Assembly (NCBI GenBank): GCA_050633825.1
Contig: JBOEHG010000036.1
Coordinates: 1 to 30,576, forward strand
From: CANLBN01 sp050633825
GTDB taxonomy: Bacteria > Pseudomonadota > Gammaproteobacteria > Pseudomonadales > Cellvibrionaceae
Direction of reading: 5' to 3'
DNA: 30,576 nt
Shown: positions 15,873 through 24,604 of the stretch, one piece after another
How the letters are laid out: every line of letters starts with the position of its first letter
Numbering within the stretch: position 1 is the first letter of the stretch
The notes under the pieces: generated by a model
Seen by the model: the letters and a program-made list of their open reading frames with translations, nothing else
What the model was told of the DNA's origin: nothing
Databases searched by the model: none
Program-made: the position numbers and the translations under genes

Positions 15873-17210
15873 CTACTGATTTAATATTTCCTGCCACTGA
15901 CTCGTATTATTAATAATTTCCTTCTCATTCATCGTGCGTAGCTCTCGATCTTCCATAATGGTTTTGCCTTGAATCCAGCTATGGCTGACGCGGTGGCCAT
16001 TATGGGTATAGATAAGTTGGGAGATAGGGTCAAACATTGGATTTTGCTCTAAAGCGTCAATTTTAATGGCAATAATATCAGCTGATTTGCCTGCTTCAAG
16101 ACTACCGGTGACCTGATCAATATTCATTGCTTTAGCAGCATTAATCGTTGCCATTTCCAATACAGTGTGAGCATTTAAGGCTGCTGCATCTTCTGCTACT
16201 GCCTTGCCAAGTAAAGCGGCTGTGTGCATTTCACCAAACATATCGAGGTTGTTATTACTGGCACAGCCATCTGTGCCTAGCGCAACATTAACACCTTCGG
16301 ACAATAATTCAGCGACAGGGCAAAACCCACTGGCTAACTTTAGGTTAGACTCAGGGCAATGAATGACGTGTGCACCTGACTGTTTAAGCAGTTGGTAGTC
16401 CATTTTATTAAGAGAGGTCATATGCACGCACTGGGTCAGTGGCGTTAGCAAATTTAAATCAAATAAGCGCTGAATAGGGCGCTTACCATTATCGTCCAAA
16501 GCTTGCGTGATTTCATGTTTGGTCTCATGTAAATGAACTTGAACATTGGCTTGTAGCTCGGGGGCAAGCACAGCAATGCGACTAAAGGTTTCATCGCTTA
16601 CGGTATATGGTGCATGAGGGCCAAAATTAACTTTAATTAAATCGTGAGACCGGTAATGATCTCTAAGAGCAAGACCTTTGCTGATGTAATCATCTGCGTT
16701 ATCAGCCCAAGCGCTGGGAAATTCCAGTATTGGGAAGGTGATCTGACAGCGTATGCCAGCATCATGTGCAGCGCTGGCACTTTCGTCAGGGAAAAAATAC
16801 ATGTCAGAGAAGCAAGTTGTACCACTTCGAATCATTTCCGCAATGGCTAATTGAGTGCCTTCTTTGACAAATTTTGCAGAAACATACTTGCCTTCTGCAG
16901 GCCAGATATGATCATTGAGCCAGGTGTCTAACGGTAAATCATCAGCATAACCGCGCAATAGGCTCATAGCTGCATGCCCATGAGCGTTAATTAGCCCTGG
17001 AGTGACTATATGCTCTGATAGTGCAAAGGTTTCATTTGCTTGGTAGCGGTTAATGGCTTCTTTGGTCGGTAGAATTGAGGTGATCTTTCCGTCGTTGATA
17101 ATAATGGAGCAATCAGAAAAGACTTTATTTTCTGGAACAACCGGAATTATCCACTTCGCATGGATAATTTTGTCACACTGATCTGTTTTGCTTGATGAGT
17201 TATCGTTCAT
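15873..17210 (-). CDS. mtaD: TRZ/ATZ-family amidohydrolase, probable 5'-methylthioadenosine/SAH deaminase
   Basis: The 445-aa metal-dependent hydrolase has metal motif HGHAAMSLLRG after PGLINA, HLHETKHE (His ligand plus catalytic Glu), HVIHCPESNLKLASG (His ligand) and GTDGCASNNNLDM (Asp ligand). Family members deaminate 5'-methylthioadenosine, S-adenosylhomocysteine or adenosine. The MtaD assignment follows the Pseudomonas gene in the equivalent position beside ubiG and gyrA. It converges with the hybrid kinase gene, stops 20 bp apart. Confidence 0.88.
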   Translation of the reverse strand: MNDNSSSKTDQCDKIIHAKWIIPVVPENKVFSDCSIIINDGKITSILPTKEAINRYQANETFALSEHIVTPGLINAHGHAAMSLLRGYADDLPLDTWLNDHIWPAEGKYVSAKFVKEGTQLAIAEMIRSGTTCFSDMYFFPDESASAAHDAGIRCQITFPILEFPSAWADNADDYISKGLALRDHYRSHDLIKVNFGPHAPYTVSDETFSRIAVLAPELQANVQVHLHETKHEITQALDDNGKRPIQRLFDLNLLTPLTQCVHMTSLNKMDYQLLKQSGAHVIHCPESNLKLASGFCPVAELLSEGVNVALGTDGCASNNNLDMFGEMHTAALLGKAVAEDAAALNAHTVLEMATINAAKAMNIDQVTGSLEAGKSADIIAIKIDALEQNPMFDPISQLIYTHNGHRVSHSWIQGKTIMEDRELRTMNEKEIINNTSQWQEILNQ

Positions 17211-17436
17211 ATAAAAACTAAGTTGGTTAATAATTATGGTTATTCTAAATCAATCGTGACTGAGATAGCGACTGGCTTATACTTTTTATCGACCTAATTA
17301 TTAAAGAGTTGCTATAAAAAAAGCGCTACAGCGAAAGAAAATAGTCATGAAGCCTCTGTTTGCTTGTATTTAAAGGCATATTGCAAACGATTAAGTGACG
17401 AGTTTCATAATAAGCATGGATTGCGCTGGTAATTGC

Positions 17437-17465
17437 TTGGTTTATCGTATGAAAAACCCTATAAT
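17437..17465 (+). promoter_or_regulatory. Sigma-70-like promoter for the DUF1127 leader
   Basis: TTGGTT (17437-17442) and a perfect TATAAT (17460-17465) are separated by 17 bases. Transcription would start near 17472, giving a leader of about 290 nt before the DUF1127 start codon. Confidence 0.55.
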
Positions 17466-17521
17466 TCAATCTCCCTTATAGAAGGGGTTTCACTCTAATT
17501 TTTATGAGTTAATTACACACA

Positions 17522-17662
17522 ATGAACACATCACTCCTTAACATTGCTGCCAAAACGACTGTAACTACAGCCGCTTGCCGTAAACCGATGTGTTCCATAC
17601 CGACCATGAACCATTATCGTTGGTCGGCTATTCACCCGTGTGCCATTAGCAGTATTTATTAG
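17522..17662 (+). CDS. Possible 46-aa leader ORF
   Basis: ATG at 17522 opens a 46-codon frame ending in TAG at 17660-17662 (begins MNTSLLNIAAKTTVTTAACR, ends ISSIY). There is no convincing Shine-Dalgarno sequence and I do not recognise the peptide. It begins about 50 nt after the predicted transcription start and ends just before the GC-rich hairpin in the DUF1127 leader, the layout of an upstream regulatory ORF. It contains the 17600-17627 inverted repeat. Chance cannot be excluded. Confidence 0.22.
   Translation: MNTSLLNIAAKTTVTTAACRKPMCSIPTMNHYRWSAIHPCAISSIY
17600..17627. repeat. Inverted repeat CCGACCA...TGGTCGG
   Basis: Perfect 7-bp arms (17600-17606 and 17621-17627) flank a 14-nt loop in the DUF1127 leader. 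It could be an RNA hairpin or a protein-binding site. Unlike the lut operators, the arms are widely spaced. Confidence 0.5.
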
Positions 17663-17672
17663 TTTTTATCTT

Positions 17673-17696
17673 TGGCCGCGGAACTTGTCGCGGTCA
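17673..17696 (+). promoter_or_regulatory. GC-rich hairpin in the DUF1127 leader
   Basis: TGGCCGCG pairs with CGCGGTCA (8 bp, one G-T pair) around the 8-nt loop GAACTTGT. No T run follows at once; TTTTTC comes 12 bases later after CTGTCTAAACGC. It is not a standard terminator but might act as an attenuator or stability element. Confidence 0.45.
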
Positions 17697-17762
17697 CTGT
17701 CTAAACGCTTTTTCTCAGTTCCTCGATAAGTCAACGGCCTTCCTAATCTGGAGGGCATTATG

Positions 17763-18050
17763 ATGCTGACTAAATTATTAAATCCGATTTACCTTTATCT
17801 TGTAACACTTATTCACCGTTGGAAAGCCAATAGGCAAAAAAAGCGTTCTGAATATGCATTGTCAAAATTAAGTGATCATCTTTTAGACGATATTGGTATG
17901 CGTCGTATCGATGAGGAAATTGTTCCGATTAACAAATCCAGTAGCAAAATTACTGAGATTCAGCGAGAAAGCAATCAGATTTCACGCAAGCGTCTATTGG
18001 CTCGGAAGCGTCTACGTCACCCTTACCTAATAGGGAGGAGGCAGGAGTAG
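17763..18050 (+). CDS. DUF1127 (YjiS-like) small basic protein
   Basis: The protein is about 95 aa, longer than many DUF1127 members. The core ALSKLSDHLLDDIGMRRID matches the family pattern, in which a short helix ends with LxDIGL/M. The N-terminal part is hydrophobic then basic (HRWKANRQKKRSEY); the tail is rich in Arg/Lys. DUF1127 proteins are small arginine-rich factors, some implicated in phosphate/carbon adaptation or RNA control; a precise role here is unknown. A strong GGAGGG (17750-17755) precedes two consecutive ATGs at 17760 and 17763; the second has better spacing. Confidence 0.82.
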   Translation: MLTKLLNPIYLYLVTLIHRWKANRQKKRSEYALSKLSDHLLDDIGMRRIDEEIVPINKSSSKITEIQRESNQISRKRLLARKRLRHPYLIGRRQE

Positions 18051-18454
18051 GGAATGAAGGTCTTACTGTGCTTTATCATTTAACTTGTAAGTTTCAACCC
18101 GCTCATAATGTGTACTGAGAGTTGATGATATTGCATGGTTTGACTATTTTTTGTTCGCCAGGTCTGATGACAGCCCCAGCTAAATGGGTGGAACGCTTAA
18201 AATCCACTTCCTGAAGTGAGTTTGTGGTACAATTTCGCGCTTTTATCAGGCCATTATTTTACACTTTTTGCCTACCTGTCTTTGTGTTACCTGTGCTATG
18301 GGATCTTAGATAGTATTGGTCATTAATCCCCATTGTGTGGAGATATAAAGTGCGGGTATGTCGACTATCAGGTCCTTTTAGTCGACATAGTCGGAAAGTG
18401 TAGGTATTGCCCTGTTGTTATTAATCATAAATAAAGTGAAACAGGCAGTAATCC
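18051..18454. other. gyrA upstream region
   Basis: This 404-bp gap holds a short palindrome (CACTTC-CT-GAAGTG, 18205-18218), a possible -10 box TACAAT (18228-18233) and the inverted repeat at 18357-18389. No ORF or RNA gene is recognised. The gyrA promoter is probably here, giving a leader of about 210 nt if TACAAT is used, but the -35 match is poor. Confidence 0.45.
18357..18389. promoter_or_regulatory. Perfect 11-bp inverted repeat in the gyrA leader
   Basis: TATGTCGACTA (18357-18367) and TAGTCGACATA (18379-18389) are exact reverse complements around an 11-nt loop. They end 65 bp before the gyrA start. No T tract follows, so it is not a normal terminator. It may be an mRNA hairpin, a protein operator or a supercoiling-sensitive cruciform. 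Its function is unknown to me. Confidence 0.7.
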
Positions 18455-21004
18455 ATGGGTGATTTGGCGCAAGAAGTTTCCCCCGTCAGTATTGAAGATG
18501 AATTAAAACAATCCTATCTCGATTATGCGATGAGTGTAATCGTTGGCCGTGCTTTGCCCGATGTTCGGGATGGTCTTAAACCGGTGCATCGTCGCGTGCT
18601 ATTTGCGATGAATGAGCTGAACAACGATTGGAACAAGTCGTATAAAAAGTCTGCACGTGTTGTAGGTGATGTTATTGGTAAATATCATCCTCATGGTGAT
18701 TCGGCTGTGTACGACACCATTGTTCGTATGGCTCAGGACTTTTCTCTGCGTTATACCTTGGTTGATGGTCAAGGTAACTTTGGTTCTATCGATGGTGATG
18801 GCGCAGCCGCTATGCGTTATACCGAAATTCGGATGGAAAAGTTGTCCCACGACCTTCTTGCGGATTTGGATAAAGAGACGGTTGATTTTGTTCCCAATTA
18901 TGATGGTACTGAGCAAATACCGGATGTCTTGCCCACACGCGTTCCCAATTTATTGATTAATGGTTCCTCGGGTATTGCGGTAGGTATGGCGACAAATATC
19001 CCGCCTCATAATTTAACCGAAGTGGTTAAAGGTTGTTTGGCCTTTATTGATAATAACGACATAACCATCGATGAATTAATGGAAATTATTCCTGGCCCGG
19101 ATTTTCCAACAGGGGCAACTATTAATGGTCGTGCTGGAATTGTTCAAGCATATCGTACCGGTCGCGGGCGCATTTATTTGCGGGCCAAAGCTGATATTGA
19201 GCGCGATGATAAGGCGAATAAAGAAACCATTATCATTACTGAAATCCCTTATCAGTTAAATAAAAGTCGATTAATAGAAAAAATAGCCGAATTAGTCAAA
19301 GAAAAGAAAATCGAGGGTATTTCTGAGCTTCGCGATGAATCAACAAAAGATATTCGTGTCGTTATTGAATTAAAGCGTGGTGAAATAGGGGAAGTTGTTT
19401 TAAATAATCTCTACGCACAAACACAACTTGAAAGTGTTTTTGGTATTAACACAGTAGCACTGGTCGATGGTCAGCCAAAGATACTTAACTTAAAAGAATT
19501 AATTGAATGTTTTGTGCGCCATCGCCGCGAAGTTGTTACACGTCGTACGGTTTATTTGTTGCGTAAAGCCCGTGAGCGCGGCCATATTTTAGAAGGCTTA
19601 GCGGTTGCTATTTCTAATATTGACGAAGTGATAGAATTGATTCGTGCTTCGGCAAGCCCTGCGGAAGCAAAAGAAAGTTTGCTCTCGAGGGGTTGGGCTG
19701 CGAGTTCGGTTTTACAGTTTTTAGAGCGTGCAGGTTCTGATGCCTGTCGACCTGAAAATTTGGCAGATGAATTTGGTTTACGCGACCAAGATTATTATTT
19801 ATCGCCAGTACAGGCACAGGCAATACTTGATCTGCGCTTGCACCGCTTGACGGGAATGGAATATGACAAGTTATTATCTGAGTACCAAGAAAAGTTAGAA
19901 GTTATTGCTGAGTTTTTGGAAATTCTAAATAATGCCGAGCGTTTAATGTCGGTTATTAGAGAAGAGTTAGAAGATGTGCTTAGTAATTACGGTGATGAGC
20001 GTCGTACCGATATTCAAAGTTCTAAGCGTGACCTTACAATTGAAGATTTAATTACGGAAGAGGACCGCGTTGTAACCATCTCCCATGGGGGTTATGCCAA
20101 AACTCAGCCTCTAACGGATTATCAGGCGCAGCGTCGCGGTGGTATGGGTAAAGCTGCCACAGCCGTAAAAGATGAAGATTTTGTTGAGCATTTATTAATT
20201 GCTAGTACTCACGATACGATTTTGTGTTTTACCAATGCGGGTAAAGTTTACTGGTTAAAAGTATTTCAGATTCCCTTGGCTGGACGTCAGTCTCGTGGTC
20301 GCCCAATGATAAACTTATTACCTTTAGATGAAGGTGAGCGTATTACCTCTATCTTGCCTGTGCGTGAATACGATGATGATCATTTCATATTTATGTCAAC
20401 ATCCAATGGTACTGTTAAGAAAACACCATTAACGCAATTTGCTCGTCCACGTAGTGTTGGTTTAATCGCGCTGGATCTTACCGAGGGTGATCACCTTGTC
20501 GGTACTGCAATTACAGATGGCGAATGTGACGTAATGTTGTTTTCATCAGCCGGTAAGGCAGTCCGTTTTAGTGAAAAAGATGTCAGGGCTATGGGACGCA
20601 CATCACGTGGCGTAAGAGGTATTCGCCTTGAGGATGGGCAAACGGTTATTTCTATGGTTATTCCAAAAGAAGATGGCAAGGTTTTAACTGTGAGCGAAAA
20701 TGGATTTGGTAAACGTACATCTATTGATGAATACCCGACCAAAGGTCGCGCGGGTAAAGGTATGATTGCCATGCAGTGCAGTGAGCGTAACGGTTCTGTT
20801 GTAGGTGCAGTGCAAGTGTTCGATGGTGATGAAATTATGTTGATTTCAGATCAGGGGACCTTAGTTCGTACGCGTGTTGATGAGGTTTCTTTGTCAGGTA
20901 GAAATACACAAGGTGTTCGTGTGATTCGTGTTAAAACTGATGAACATGTGATTGGCGTTGAGCGAATTGAAGAAACAGACGATATTGTTGAAGTAGAAGA
21001 GTAA
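18455..21004 (+). CDS. gyrA: DNA gyrase subunit A
   Basis: The 849-aa protein numbers exactly like E. coli GyrA at the N-terminus: catalytic Tyr122 preceded by Arg121 (AAAMRYTEIR), and quinolone-determining positions Ser83 and Asp87 (HPHGDSAVYD) in the susceptible state. The coiled-coil and C-terminal beta-pinwheel follow; the GyrA box reads QRRGGMG, with Met where the common form has Lys or Arg. The acidic tail (DDIVEVEE) is typical. With GyrB it introduces negative supercoils. The start follows the weak site CAGGCAGTA. No serC follows, unlike in Pseudomonas. Confidence 0.98.
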   Translation: MGDLAQEVSPVSIEDELKQSYLDYAMSVIVGRALPDVRDGLKPVHRRVLFAMNELNNDWNKSYKKSARVVGDVIGKYHPHGDSAVYDTIVRMAQDFSLRYTLVDGQGNFGSIDGDGAAAMRYTEIRMEKLSHDLLADLDKETVDFVPNYDGTEQIPDVLPTRVPNLLINGSSGIAVGMATNIPPHNLTEVVKGCLAFIDNNDITIDELMEIIPGPDFPTGATINGRAGIVQAYRTGRGRIYLRAKADIERDDKANKETIIITEIPYQLNKSRLIEKIAELVKEKKIEGISELRDESTKDIRVVIELKRGEIGEVVLNNLYAQTQLESVFGINTVALVDGQPKILNLKELIECFVRHRREVVTRRTVYLLRKARERGHILEGLAVAISNIDEVIELIRASASPAEAKESLLSRGWAASSVLQFLERAGSDACRPENLADEFGLRDQDYYLSPVQAQAILDLRLHRLTGMEYDKLLSEYQEKLEVIAEFLEILNNAERLMSVIREELEDVLSNYGDERRTDIQSSKRDLTIEDLITEEDRVVTISHGGYAKTQPLTDYQAQRRGGMGKAATAVKDEDFVEHLLIASTHDTILCFTNAGKVYWLKVFQIPLAGRQSRGRPMINLLPLDEGERITSILPVREYDDDHFIFMSTSNGTVKKTPLTQFARPRSVGLIALDLTEGDHLVGTAITDGECDVMLFSSAGKAVRFSEKDVRAMGRTSRGVRGIRLEDGQTVISMVIPKEDGKVLTVSENGFGKRTSIDEYPTKGRAGKGMIAMQCSERNGSVVGAVQVFDGDEIMLISDQGTLVRTRVDEVSLSGRNTQGVRVIRVKTDEHVIGVERIEETDDIVEVEE

Positions 21005-21087
21005 TTATTGTCTTCTACTGATTAAAAATGGCTCGTAGATGCCGTAGTCAAAATATCCTTAAGTATTTACAAAGTTGAAATGTCTGC

Positions 21088-22191
21088 ATGAGTGATACGA
21101 AAAAAAGTCTTGATGATTTACGTCAAGAAATAGATAAAATTGATGGTGATTTAGCTGATCTCATCAGTGCCCGTGCTCGCTGTGCTCAAGAAGTCGCTGA
21201 TGTCAAAAAAGCCTCTGGTGAGGTCAATACAGTTTACTATCGCCCAGAACGTGAAGCGCAGGTATTGCGTAAAGTCATGGATCATAATGAGAAGAGCGGT
21301 GGTCCATTAACTAATGAAGAAATGGCGCGTCTCTTTCGAGAAGTCATGTCCGCTTGTTTGGCTTTAGAGCAACCGATTAAAGTTGCATTTTTAGGGCCTG
21401 AAGGCACCTTCACACAGCAGGCTGTTAATAAGCACTTTGGTCATTCAGCTGTTCCTGTTTCGATGAACGCGATTGATGAAGTCTTTCGTGAAGTGGAAGC
21501 GGGTGCTGTTAATTATGGTGTTGTTCCAGTAGAAAATTCTACAGAGGGTGTTGTTACTCACACCTTGGATAGTTTTCATAATTCTAACATTCATATTTGC
21601 GGTGAGGTTGTTTTACGTATCCATCAAAATTTATTGGTGTCTGATGTAACCAACACCGATAAAATTACGCGCATTTATTCACATCCGCAAAGTTTGGCTC
21701 AGTGCCGTAAATGGTTAGATGCTAATTATCCTAACGCAGAGCGTGTGCCAGTAAGTAGTAATGCCGATGCCGCAAAACGTATCAAAGGTGAGTGGAGTTC
21801 TGCCGCAATAGCGGGTGTAACCGCTGCAGACTTATATGATTTGCGTATTTTGGCAGAAAAAATTGAAGACTCACCTGATAATTCCACACGCTTCCTTGTT
21901 ATTGGTACACAAGAAATCCCTCCTAGTGGTGATGATAAAACCTCAATGGTGGTTGCTGTGCGTAATAAGCCGGGTGCTTTGCATGATATTCTTGAGCCGT
22001 TTCACCGTTTAGGTGTTGATATGACGCGCTTACAATCGCGTCCCTCTCGCAGTAGTGTCTGGAATTATATTTTTTTCATCGATATCAAAGGGCATAAAGA
22101 CGATCAAAATATTCAAGATGCATTAAAAGAGGTGGCCAGTGCGGCTTCTGAAATTAAAGTCTTGGGCTCTTATCCTGTTGGTGTGTTATAA
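21088..22191 (+). CDS. pheA: Bifunctional chorismate mutase/prephenate dehydratase (P-protein)
   Basis: The 367-aa protein converts chorismate to prephenate and then to phenylpyruvate. It has an AroQ-type mutase domain (about 5-90, LRQEIDKIDGDLADLISAR), a dehydratase domain (about 97-270, FLGPEGTFTQQAV, VPVENSTEGVV, DNSTRFLVIG) and a C-terminal ACT domain (NKPGALHDIL). The phenylalanine-binding motif usually written ESRP reads QSRP here (Gln316-Pro319), which may alter feedback inhibition. It starts 83 bp after gyrA and is followed by tyrA after 9 bp, so co-transcription is likely. Gene identity is certain. Confidence 0.96.
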   Translation: MSDTKKSLDDLRQEIDKIDGDLADLISARARCAQEVADVKKASGEVNTVYYRPEREAQVLRKVMDHNEKSGGPLTNEEMARLFREVMSACLALEQPIKVAFLGPEGTFTQQAVNKHFGHSAVPVSMNAIDEVFREVEAGAVNYGVVPVENSTEGVVTHTLDSFHNSNIHICGEVVLRIHQNLLVSDVTNTDKITRIYSHPQSLAQCRKWLDANYPNAERVPVSSNADAAKRIKGEWSSAAIAGVTAADLYDLRILAEKIEDSPDNSTRFLVIGTQEIPPSGDDKTSMVVAVRNKPGALHDILEPFHRLGVDMTRLQSRPSRSSVWNYIFFIDIKGHKDDQNIQDALKEVASAASEIKVLGSYPVGVL

Positions 22192-22200
22192 ATTTTCGGT

Positions 22201-23157
22201 ATGATTCAATCTTCTTCAGCAAAGCTTGTTATTATTGGACTTGGCTTAATTGGCGGAAGCCTTGCTGCTGCGTTAAAAAAGCGTGAGGCTATTTTAGATG
22301 ATGCAAAAGATACCAAGAGAGAGATTGTTGGAATTGTACGTCGTCAAGAAACGGCTGATATTGCGCTTCAAGAAAACTTAGTTGATCGTGCTTTTTTATC
22401 GCTTGAAGAGGTAGCCCCTGAATTGAAGAGCGGCGATATTATTTTTATTGCTGTCCCCACGCTCAGTGTTCCCAATACATTGGCCGATATCAAACGTTAT
22501 GTATCTGATCAAGTAACTATTACCGATGGTGCAAGTGTAAAGGGCAGTGTTGTTGAGGGTGTTAAACAAGTATATGGTGTTATGCCGCCACAATTTGTCC
22601 CGGGTCATCCTATCGCAGGTTCTGAAAAAAGTGGTGTAACCGCTGCTAATCCAGATTTATATGTTGATCATCGAATTATCCTAACGCCGCTACCGGAAAC
22701 GGGTCATGATCATTTAAATCGTGTTGCTGATTTATGGAGGCTTGTGGAAGCTGAGGTGTTGATGATGTCAGTAGAAGAGCATGATGCTGTTTTAGCGGCC
22801 ACCAGTCATTTACCGCATGCCATTGCTTACTCCTTAGTTGATACATTGGCGAATGATTCTGAAAATGAAAATATTTTTCGCTATGCTGCTGGTGGCTTTC
22901 GGGATTTTACCCGTATAGCCAGCAGTGACCCCACTATGTGGCACGACATCATGTGTGCAAATAGTGATTCGGTGCTAGAAGCGATTGATCTTTTTCAAAA
23001 AAATTTAAACTGCATGCGTCAAGCGATTGCTGATCAAAACAGTGACGCCTTATTAACAATATTTAATCGGGCAAAAGTTGCGCGGGATGAATTTGCGTCA
23101 TTGTCTGCTTTGCCAGTTGGAACGAATAAGTCTTCAGCTGATAAAGACTGTTCTTAA
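22201..23157 (+). CDS. tyrA: Prephenate dehydrogenase
   Basis: The 318-aa protein has the NAD-binding motif GLGLIGGS (about 13-20), the substrate segment FVPGHPIAGSEKSG, and the helical domain with AATSHLPHAIAYSL and GGFRDFTRIASSDPTMWHDI. It oxidatively decarboxylates prephenate to 4-hydroxyphenylpyruvate in tyrosine synthesis. There is no fused chorismate mutase, and aroA is a separate downstream gene, whereas Pseudomonas has a TyrA-AroA fusion. hisC, which often lies between pheA and tyrA, is absent. Confidence 0.95.
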   Translation: MIQSSSAKLVIIGLGLIGGSLAAALKKREAILDDAKDTKREIVGIVRRQETADIALQENLVDRAFLSLEEVAPELKSGDIIFIAVPTLSVPNTLADIKRYVSDQVTITDGASVKGSVVEGVKQVYGVMPPQFVPGHPIAGSEKSGVTAANPDLYVDHRIILTPLPETGHDHLNRVADLWRLVEAEVLMMSVEEHDAVLAATSHLPHAIAYSLVDTLANDSENENIFRYAAGGFRDFTRIASSDPTMWHDIMCANSDSVLEAIDLFQKNLNCMRQAIADQNSDALLTIFNRAKVARDEFASLSALPVGTNKSSADKDCS

Positions 23158-23208
23158 TATTTTTGTTAATTATTTTTATTCAACTTTTTAGATACAAACT
23201 TTAATTTT

Positions 23209-24534
23209 ATGGAGTCTCAAATTTCTACTTTAATTCGCTATGTTGTTCAGCCGGGAGGGAGTGTCTCAGGTGAACTGCGTGTTCCTGGTGATAAGTCCAT
23301 ATCGCATCGTTCTATTATGCTCGGCTCTATTGCTGAAGGAACAACTACCGTGACAGGCTTTCTCGAAGGCGAAGATGCATTGGCAACCTTGCAAGCTTTT
23401 CGTGATATGGGTGTTACTATCGAAGGCCCTAATAATGGCACAGTCAAGATTGAAGGCGTTGGTTTAAATGGTTTACAGGAGCCACAAGCAGATCTAGATG
23501 TGGGTAATGCCGGCACCGCCATGCGTTTATTGTCTGGTCTTATGGCGGGTCAAAATTTTTCTGTAACACTGACGGGTGATAATTCATTAACTAAACGACC
23601 TATGAACCGCGTTGCTAATCCCTTAAGAGATATGGGGATCGTGGTTGATACGGCTAACGAAGGTCGGCCCCCTATTACTATTCATGGTGGTAAGCCCCGA
23701 GCACTTCATTACGATATGCCAATGGCCAGTGCGCAGGTGAAATCTTGTGTGTTGCTTGCTGGCCTTTACGCCGACGGTAAAACATCGGTAACAGAACCTG
23801 CACCTACACGTGATCATACTGAACGTATGTTACGTGGCTTTGGCTATGAAGTGATTACAGATGGTGATCAAGTGAGCCTGCAAGGGCAGGGTAAATTATC
23901 CGCTATTGCGATTGATGTTCCTGCTGATATTTCATCCGCTGCATTTTATATGGTGGCTGCTTCTATCGCTCCCGGCTCAGATATTACTCTTCAGCATGTG
24001 GGTATTAACCCTACGCGAGACGGTATTATCAATATATTAAGATTAATGGGTGCGGATATTACCTTGTCTAATCAACGTGAAGTGGGCGGAGAGCCAGTAG
24101 CTGATATTCGAGTGCGTTATGCATCATTAAAAGGAATCGATATTCCTGAAGCGCTTGTGCCCTTGGCGATTGATGAATTCCCTGTCCTTTTTGTTGCCGC
24201 TGCATGTGCCGAAGGGCGTACAGTGTTGACTGGTGCTGAGGAATTGCGTGTGAAAGAGAGTGACCGCATTCAAGTGATGGCTGATGGTTTACAGTCCTTA
24301 GGTATTAATGCCGAACCTACCGCTGATGGAATGATCGTCGAGGGTGGCCAACTAACCGGTGGGGAGGTTGAAACCCACGATGACCATCGTATTGCTATGT
24401 CATTCACAATGGCAGCCTTGCGCGCCTCTGGCCCAGTGATTATTAATAATTGTGCCCATGTTGCAACGTCATTCCCGAATTTTGTCGGTTTGGCTCAAAA
24501 AAGTGGAATAAGCATAGAAGAACAAGTTGTTTAG
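23209..24534 (+). CDS. aroA: EPSP synthase (3-phosphoshikimate 1-carboxyvinyltransferase)
   Basis: The 441-aa enzyme joins shikimate-3-phosphate and phosphoenolpyruvate in the shikimate pathway. Motifs: PGDKSISHRSIMLGSIAEG, DVGNAGTAMRLLSGLMAGQ, TKRPM, and RVKESDRI plus THDDHRIAMS near the C-terminus. The glycine of NAGT is retained. The residue aligned with Pro101 of E. coli AroA is Leu (AMRLL), which I recall as normal for Pseudomonas-type AroA, so no resistance claim is made. The start ATG at 23209 lies 51 bp after tyrA. Confidence 0.97.
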   Translation: MESQISTLIRYVVQPGGSVSGELRVPGDKSISHRSIMLGSIAEGTTTVTGFLEGEDALATLQAFRDMGVTIEGPNNGTVKIEGVGLNGLQEPQADLDVGNAGTAMRLLSGLMAGQNFSVTLTGDNSLTKRPMNRVANPLRDMGIVVDTANEGRPPITIHGGKPRALHYDMPMASAQVKSCVLLAGLYADGKTSVTEPAPTRDHTERMLRGFGYEVITDGDQVSLQGQGKLSAIAIDVPADISSAAFYMVAASIAPGSDITLQHVGINPTRDGIINILRLMGADITLSNQREVGGEPVADIRVRYASLKGIDIPEALVPLAIDEFPVLFVAAACAEGRTVLTGAEELRVKESDRIQVMADGLQSLGINAEPTADGMIVEGGQLTGGEVETHDDHRIAMSFTMAALRASGPVIINNCAHVATSFPNFVGLAQKSGISIEEQVV

Positions 24535-24559
24535 ATTTTTTGCTCTATTTCATTATAAT
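24531..24559 (+). promoter_or_regulatory. Candidate cysDN promoter
   Basis: A perfect -10 hexamer TATAAT (24554-24559) stands 17 bases after a weak -35 TTAGAT (24531-24536) overlapping the aroA stop codon. Transcription would start about 38 bp before cysD, so cysDN can be expressed apart from the aro genes. Confidence 0.45.
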
Positions 24560-24604
24560 GCCGCCACAAAGTCATCTTATTTTATTATATAGACAGTACA
24601 TACT

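Larger units (their letters stand above)
17211..17759. other. Intergenic region upstream of the DUF1127 gene
   Basis: This 549-bp region separates the minus-strand deaminase from a DUF1127 gene. It contains a good promoter near 17437-17465, a possible 46-codon ORF, and two inverted repeats (17600-17627 and 17673-17696). Nothing recognisable as a gene is seen in 17211-17430. Confidence 0.5.

Noticed and set aside
17454..17490. Inverted repeat AAACCC...GGGTTT with inner CTATAA/TTATAG as a terminator
   Set aside because: The stem is bulged with mixed pairing, there is no clean T run on the plus strand, and it includes a perfect TATAAT better explained as a promoter box.
18689..18730. Quinolone-resistance substitutions in GyrA
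   Set aside because: Ser83 and Asp87 are both wild type.
23500..23560. Glyphosate-insensitive AroA suggested by Leu at the Pro101-equivalent position
   Set aside because: The NAGT glycine is intact and, as far as I recall, Leu at this position is usual for Pseudomonas-type AroA, so tolerance cannot be inferred.
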